Shown here piece after piece: positions 42,648 to 46,232 of a stretch of DNA of 46,232 bases. A program made the position numbers and the translations under genes. Source of the DNA: an uncultured Nitratireductor sp. (lineage in GTDB: Bacteria > Pseudomonadota > Alphaproteobacteria > Rhizobiales > Rhizobiaceae); the NCBI RefSeq assembly GCF_913053745.1, contig NZ_CAJXGF010000018.1, positions 1 through 46,232 of the forward strand, given 5' to 3'. Below the pieces are notes generated by a model that was not told the DNA's origin, made no database searches, and saw only the letters and a list, made by a program, of their open reading frames with translations. Positions within the stretch are counted from its first letter, which is position 1. Every line of letters starts with the position of its first letter.

Positions 42648-44251
42648 GCCGCTCTCCTGATGTTTGAGCGTGTGGTGAGGTTCAGGAACGGGTCGAGGTT
42701 GTCGACCCGGTATGCATCAAGATGGAGACCGTTTTCTTCCTGCATGCGGATGCGCTCCACGGGAAAATCCAGGTGCGGCAGCAGGTAATAGTCCAGAACG
42801 GATCGGTTCTCGGCATCCATCCTGATTGCGATCGTGATGTCTGGATGAAGACCGGTATCGAACCGCACTTTCCATCGCAGCGAGCCTGTCGCGGTTTGCA
42901 GGCAACGCGCGATCACGATCGATGCTGTGAACTCACCATTGATGGTAAGAAGGTCCGTGGCCGGATCGCGTACGATGGATGCGCCAACACCCTCAATGGA
43001 CTGAACGGTGTCAGAGACCAGATCCGCGTGCAGTTCACGCAGGAACCGGTTAGTTTCGACGTAGCGATAGTCCCGCTGGGGCGTATAGCCGATCAGTCTG
43101 TAGGCCCGCAGCAGGCTTCCGAAACGTGAGCGATAGGCGGAACTCGAAGGTAGATCGTCCTGCTCGTCGATCATCAAAGCCGACAGGTGCCCCTGCATAT
43201 CCCGCAATGCTTTCAGACCGTCGAGCATCTCCGCCTCCGTGAAGCGGCGATTTCGTTCTGCGATCATCGCGGCGGCACGGAAGAACAAATCAGGCGCCAC
43301 GATGGCCTCAAATGCCCCGGCGGCGCGCACCAGCATGTCGGGAGGATTACGGACGCGCCGCTTCTTCAGTTTGAAGGAGACGCGGTTGAAGACATTGTTG
43401 CCGACGTATTTTTCGTTGGTGAGAATTTGGTGGACCGTGCCTCTCGTCCACGGTCGGCCGAGATCGGTCGGGATACCTTCGAGATTTAACATGGCAGCGA
43501 TTTCGCGTTCGCTTCGGCCCTCCTCCACGAAAAGCCGATACATGCGGCGGACGGTTTGAACCTCCTCCATTGGGCCTGGAACCAGAATCACACGATCCGT
43601 CTGCAGGCTCTTGTGCTCGCCGGTCCGCAAATCCGCTTTTGGCTGGCGATGTTCATCGACCAGCCTGCGACGCAGGCCGTATCCAGCCATTCCCCCTTGC
43701 CGAAATCCCAACGAGATCAGCCGGCATTGACCGGCAAACACCTTCGCCGACAGTTCCCGGCTGTACTCGCCGGCCATCGCACGCTTCATACTTTTGATGA
43801 TGGTTGCGGTGAGGCTGCCGTCGTTCTCGAACTGTTCGGCGCAGTAGTGAACCGCGATACCAGCGCGCGTGCAGATATATTCTAAATAAGCGGACTCGTC
43901 CGCGTTTTGGAACCTGCCCCAGCGGCTGACATCATAGACAAGGATAATGCTGAAATTCGCGCAGCCAGATTCAACGTCCTCGATCATTTTCTGCAATGCT
44001 TCGCGACCATCGAGCTTAAGGCCACTCTTACCTTCGTCAGCATATGTTTTGACGATGGAAATGCCGCGCTGGGCTGCATACCGAGCGATGATGTCCGACT
44101 GGTTCTCAGTCGAATACTTCTGATGCTCGGTCGACATCCGGACATATTGGGCCGCGCGCACAGTTTTGTGCTCGTCCACGCCTGAATTCGTATCGGACCC
44201 CTGAGACACTTCCGCTAACCGCAACAATTGTGGCGGACATCGGATGCCCAC
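42644..44251 (-). CDS. Large serine recombinase
   Basis: A 535-residue large serine recombinase. The catalytic domain includes AAQYVRMSTEHQKYSTENQ (nucleophile Ser), ILVYDVSRWGRFQNADES and FENDGSLTATIIKSMKRAMAGEYSRELS. The recombinase domain follows: FVEEGRSEREIAAMLNLEGIPTD, then PWTRGTVHQILTNEKYVGN. The zinc-ribbon region is not evident; the last 170 residues are unlike the usual coiled coil. A GTG at 44251 is the longest start; an internal GTG at 44179 is another. Together with two ParB-like genes it forms a compact operon that I have not seen assigned a function. Confidence 0.88.
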   Translation of the reverse strand: MGIRCPPQLLRLAEVSQGSDTNSGVDEHKTVRAAQYVRMSTEHQKYSTENQSDIIARYAAQRGISIVKTYADEGKSGLKLDGREALQKMIEDVESGCANFSIILVYDVSRWGRFQNADESAYLEYICTRAGIAVHYCAEQFENDGSLTATIIKSMKRAMAGEYSRELSAKVFAGQCRLISLGFRQGGMAGYGLRRRLVDEHRQPKADLRTGEHKSLQTDRVILVPGPMEEVQTVRRMYRLFVEEGRSEREIAAMLNLEGIPTDLGRPWTRGTVHQILTNEKYVGNNVFNRVSFKLKKRRVRNPPDMLVRAAGAFEAIVAPDLFFRAAAMIAERNRRFTEAEMLDGLKALRDMQGHLSALMIDEQDDLPSSSAYRSRFGSLLRAYRLIGYTPQRDYRYVETNRFLRELHADLVSDTVQSIEGVGASIVRDPATDLLTINGEFTASIVIARCLQTATGSLRWKVRFDTGLHPDITIAIRMDAENRSVLDYYLLPHLDFPVERIRMQEENGLHLDAYRVDNLDPFLNLTTRSNIRRAA

Positions 44252-44298
44252 CTGAAAACGCCCTCTGGCATTCCGAACCTAGCGAGAGGGACAAGGGA

Positions 44299-44697
44299 AT
44301 GTCGTCTTTAAACAAGGACCGAAAGATTCAGGCTAATTCCGGCAAAGTTGTTCCACCCGATGATCCGGGCAGAAGGCTGGGGGCATCGGGTTTTGCCGCG
44401 GCGGTTTCTGAAGCGCTGCATCGGGAGTTCGATGGCAACGGCAGTGCGGTCAAAGCGATCGTCGGCCTTACATCTGCGAATGAGCGAGCGGTGAAGAACT
44501 GGTATCAGGGGAAGAACGGCCCGAGTGGCGAATTCCTCGTCCTTCTTTGCAGGCACTCGGATCAGGTTCTTGAAACGGTGCTGTTGCTGGCAGGTCGCCA
44601 GGACCTGGTGACGGCCAAGAAACTTGTAGATGCAAAGGGCAAGCTGCACGAGATGCTGTCGCTCATCGACGAGATCGAGAACGGCCCGGCGCGCTGA
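44299..44697 (+). CDS. Small HTH-like regulator, divergent from the recombinase
   Basis: A 132-residue protein from the ATG at 44299 (ACAAGGGA site just upstream). The middle part reads SAVKAIVGLTSANERAVKNWYQGKNGPSGEF, the pattern of a small Cro/XRE-like domain with a WYQGKNGPS turn. The C-terminal helix is charged (KKLVDAKGKLHEMLSLIDEIE). The 47-bp gap to the recombinase start suggests it may control that operon. Specific function unknown. Confidence 0.68.
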   Translation: MSSLNKDRKIQANSGKVVPPDDPGRRLGASGFAAAVSEALHREFDGNGSAVKAIVGLTSANERAVKNWYQGKNGPSGEFLVLLCRHSDQVLETVLLLAGRQDLVTAKKLVDAKGKLHEMLSLIDEIENGPAR

Positions 44698-44749
44698 TCT
44701 TGACGACGCATAGGATATGCCAAGGAGCGGAGCATTCGACCCGCAGGCG

Positions 44750-46042
44750 TTACACTTGCTGCGTGTGATCGCAGTCCGGAAACTGATTGCACCCGAGAAA
44801 CCGGCGATTGTTCCGACCTCTGCGCTCAACCAGTTGGCCCACATGACATGCCGGACATTGCCGGACCAGCTCTCCGTCGATCGTTTCAAATCGCAGATTG
44901 TCGCCTGCTATCTCCGAAAGTTCCCTTATATAGCGGGAGGGCTCGCGGCTGTTTGTGAGCAGAAAGACGCCCCGGCTGGCGCGAGTCAGCGCGACATAGA
45001 ACAGGCGACGTTCTTCGGCATATTCGAACGTCTCCGGTCGAGGCATCACGAGGTTGAGCAATTCGTCGTCTTCGATCCGGCTGGGCACGCCGTAATCGCC
45101 TTCGCTGACATCGAGCAGAATCGTATATTCCGCTTCAAGCCCCTTGGCCCGGTGGAAGGACATCCCGGAAACCTCGATACTCTCGAAGCGTGGCTTTGAG
45201 CGTACGAACGGATCGAGTTGGTTGTAGCGCCAGAGCACCATGACCTTGAGCTTTGGTCGTTCTGCACTTTGCCACTGCGCTGCAATACCGCCGAGAAACC
45301 CGTCAAGGCGTGTCAGCAATCTGTGGCAGGCAGTCGCGAAATCCGGCTTGCCGCGGTCTCCCTCGACCGGCACGACCCTGATGGATTTGGCAATCGCCGG
45401 GCGTGACGACCTGACCGCCTTGCGCAGCTGCAAAGGATTGCGCTGCACGAAGCTTGCGGTGGTTTCGGCGATGAGTTGATTGCAGCGATAGGTTTGTTCG
45501 AGCCGGCCCTTCTAGCTGGCCCCGAAATTCTCGTCGAATTGCGTGAAGATGGTGATGTCCGAGCCGGCGAAACGGTAGATGGACTGCCAGTCATCGCCGA
45601 CGGCAAAGATTTTGCTGAACGGCTTCTGGTGCTTCAGAGCCTTGATCAGGTTGGCGCGCGACTCGGAGATGTCCTGGAACTCGTCGACAAGGATGAGGGA
45701 ATAGGGGCTCGTATATTGCCCTGTCTCGACCAGACGCGTCGCATTGGCGATCATGGAGTCGAAGTCGATGCGACGGTCGGAGTCCAGCTTTTGCGAGTAC
45801 GCCTCGGTTATCTTCCACACCACATGGGCGAACTCGGCGGCTCGGGTCTTGTCATGCAGAGTCCTCGACCGTTCGAGAAGCATGTCCAGCGTCAGGTGGC
45901 TGGCCCGGATGTGCTTTATGCAGACAGCGATCAGCTTATGGTAGTGCTTGATGACGACCGGCTCGAGCGCCTTGACGATTTCTGAGTAGCTTTTCCGCGC
46001 GAATTGAATCTCACGCTTCGAAAGCTCGGCTTCGAGCACGGT
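44750..46042 (-). pseudogene. Decayed UvrD/HelD-type helicase: N-terminal half missing and in-frame amber codon
   Basis: Reads in one minus frame. Upstream part: [17 protein letters not shown], then [20 protein letters not shown] (Walker B) and [18 protein letters not shown] (motif III), up to ENFGAS. A TAG at 45514-45512 interrupts, then the same frame continues with LEQTYRCNQLIAETTASF, SIRVVPVEGDRG, GMSFHRAKGLEAEYTILL (motif V) and FYVALTRASRGVFLLTN (motif VI). It ends in a four-cysteine zinc ribbon (CPACHVGQL ... FLGCNQFPDC). Walker A and the N-terminal domain are absent because the 5' end is replaced by queA sequence. Probably inactive. Confidence 0.85.
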
Positions 46043-46232
46043 GAGCAGTGACCCGTCACCATAGGAATAGAAGCGATAGCCCGAAGAAATGGCGTGGGCG
46101 TAGGCTTTTTGCATGGTTTGGATGCCGGAGAAAGCCGAGACGAGCATGAAAAGTGTCGAGCGCGGCAGGTGGAAATTGGTCATCAACAGGTCAACAACCC
46201 GGAACTGGAAGCCGGGGGTGATGAAAATGTCG
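46043..46232 (-). pseudogene. queA: C-terminal fragment of QueA fused in frame to the helicase remnant; continues past the window edge
   Basis: The minus-strand frame entering from the right edge encodes [20 protein letters not shown], then [20 protein letters not shown], and [21 protein letters not shown]. This is the conserved C-terminus of S-adenosylmethionine:tRNA ribosyltransferase-isomerase (queuosine synthesis), recognisable by [18 protein letters not shown] and YRFYSYGD. It lacks its last few residues and its stop, and runs without frame change into helicase sequence at about 46043. Whether the rest of queA exists lies outside the window. The TTG/ATG near 46186 is not a real start. 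Confidence 0.85.

Noticed and set aside
45512-45514. Amber codon as programmed readthrough or unusual amino acid
   Set aside because: The protein also lacks its Walker A half and is fused to queA, so simple decay explains it better.
1-46232. CRISPR arrays, tRNA or rRNA genes
   Set aside because: No regularly spaced direct repeats and no tRNA- or rRNA-like segments were recognised by reading; a covariance search was not possible.

Overview
The window looks like part of an alphaproteobacterial plasmid, or of a plasmid-derived island. The evidence is a repABC replication and partition cassette next to a Ti-type trb conjugation operon, DUF1403/ScpB-like genes typical of alphaproteobacterial plasmids, and high-GC coding with frequent ATGA stop/start overlaps. 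I cannot fix the genus; a sphingomonad, rhizobial or rhodobacteral host would all fit.

Layout. (1) 1-5338, minus strand: trbB-C-D-E-J-K-L of a mating-pair-formation type IV secretion system, running off the left edge inside trbL. (2) 5339-5859: non-coding divergent control region with three inverted repeats. (3) 5860-9631, plus strand: repA-repB-repC with a counter-transcribed RNA between repB and repC and an A+T-rich candidate origin inside repC. (4) 9669-12977: stability block with a small unknown gene, a serine resolvase, a RelE-type toxin/HTH antitoxin pair with its own promoter-operator, and a tyrosine recombinase beside a dif-like site. (5) 13104-16564, plus strand: DUF1403, ScpB-like, HNH nuclease and Abi_2/HEPN genes. 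(6) 24173-16644, minus strand: a tightly coupled four-gene operon of a YhaO/SbcD-like nuclease, a YhaN-like SMC ATPase, an OLD/TOPRIM nuclease (GajA-like) and a short UvrD-like helicase (GajB-like). (7) 24283-38045, plus strand: a complete type I BREX system (brxR-brxA-brxB-brxC-pglX-pglZ-brxL), divergent from region 6 across a 109-bp spacer carrying a perfect inverted repeat. (8) 38120-40659, minus strand: a DUF867-type gene split by a 152-bp palindromic MITE-like element, then an AbiE toxin-antitoxin pair. (9) 40864-44251, minus strand: a large serine recombinase translationally coupled to two ParB-like proteins, with a small divergent HTH-like gene. (10) 44750-46232, minus strand: a decayed UvrD/HelD-type helicase that lacks its N-terminal half, carries an in-frame amber codon, and is joined in frame to the C-terminus of the tRNA-modification enzyme QueA.

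Regions 5 to 8 form a dense defence island riding on a conjugative repABC backbone. The parts most worth attention are the YhaO-YhaN-OLD-UvrD operon that may share a BrxR operator with BREX, the ScpB/HNH/Abi block, the recombinase-ParB-ParB operon, the MITE whose removal exactly restores a reading frame, and the QueA-helicase junction. BREX, AbiE, repABC and trb are known systems. Novelty, if any, lies in the combinations and junctions. No database search was possible, so family assignments rest on motif recognition.
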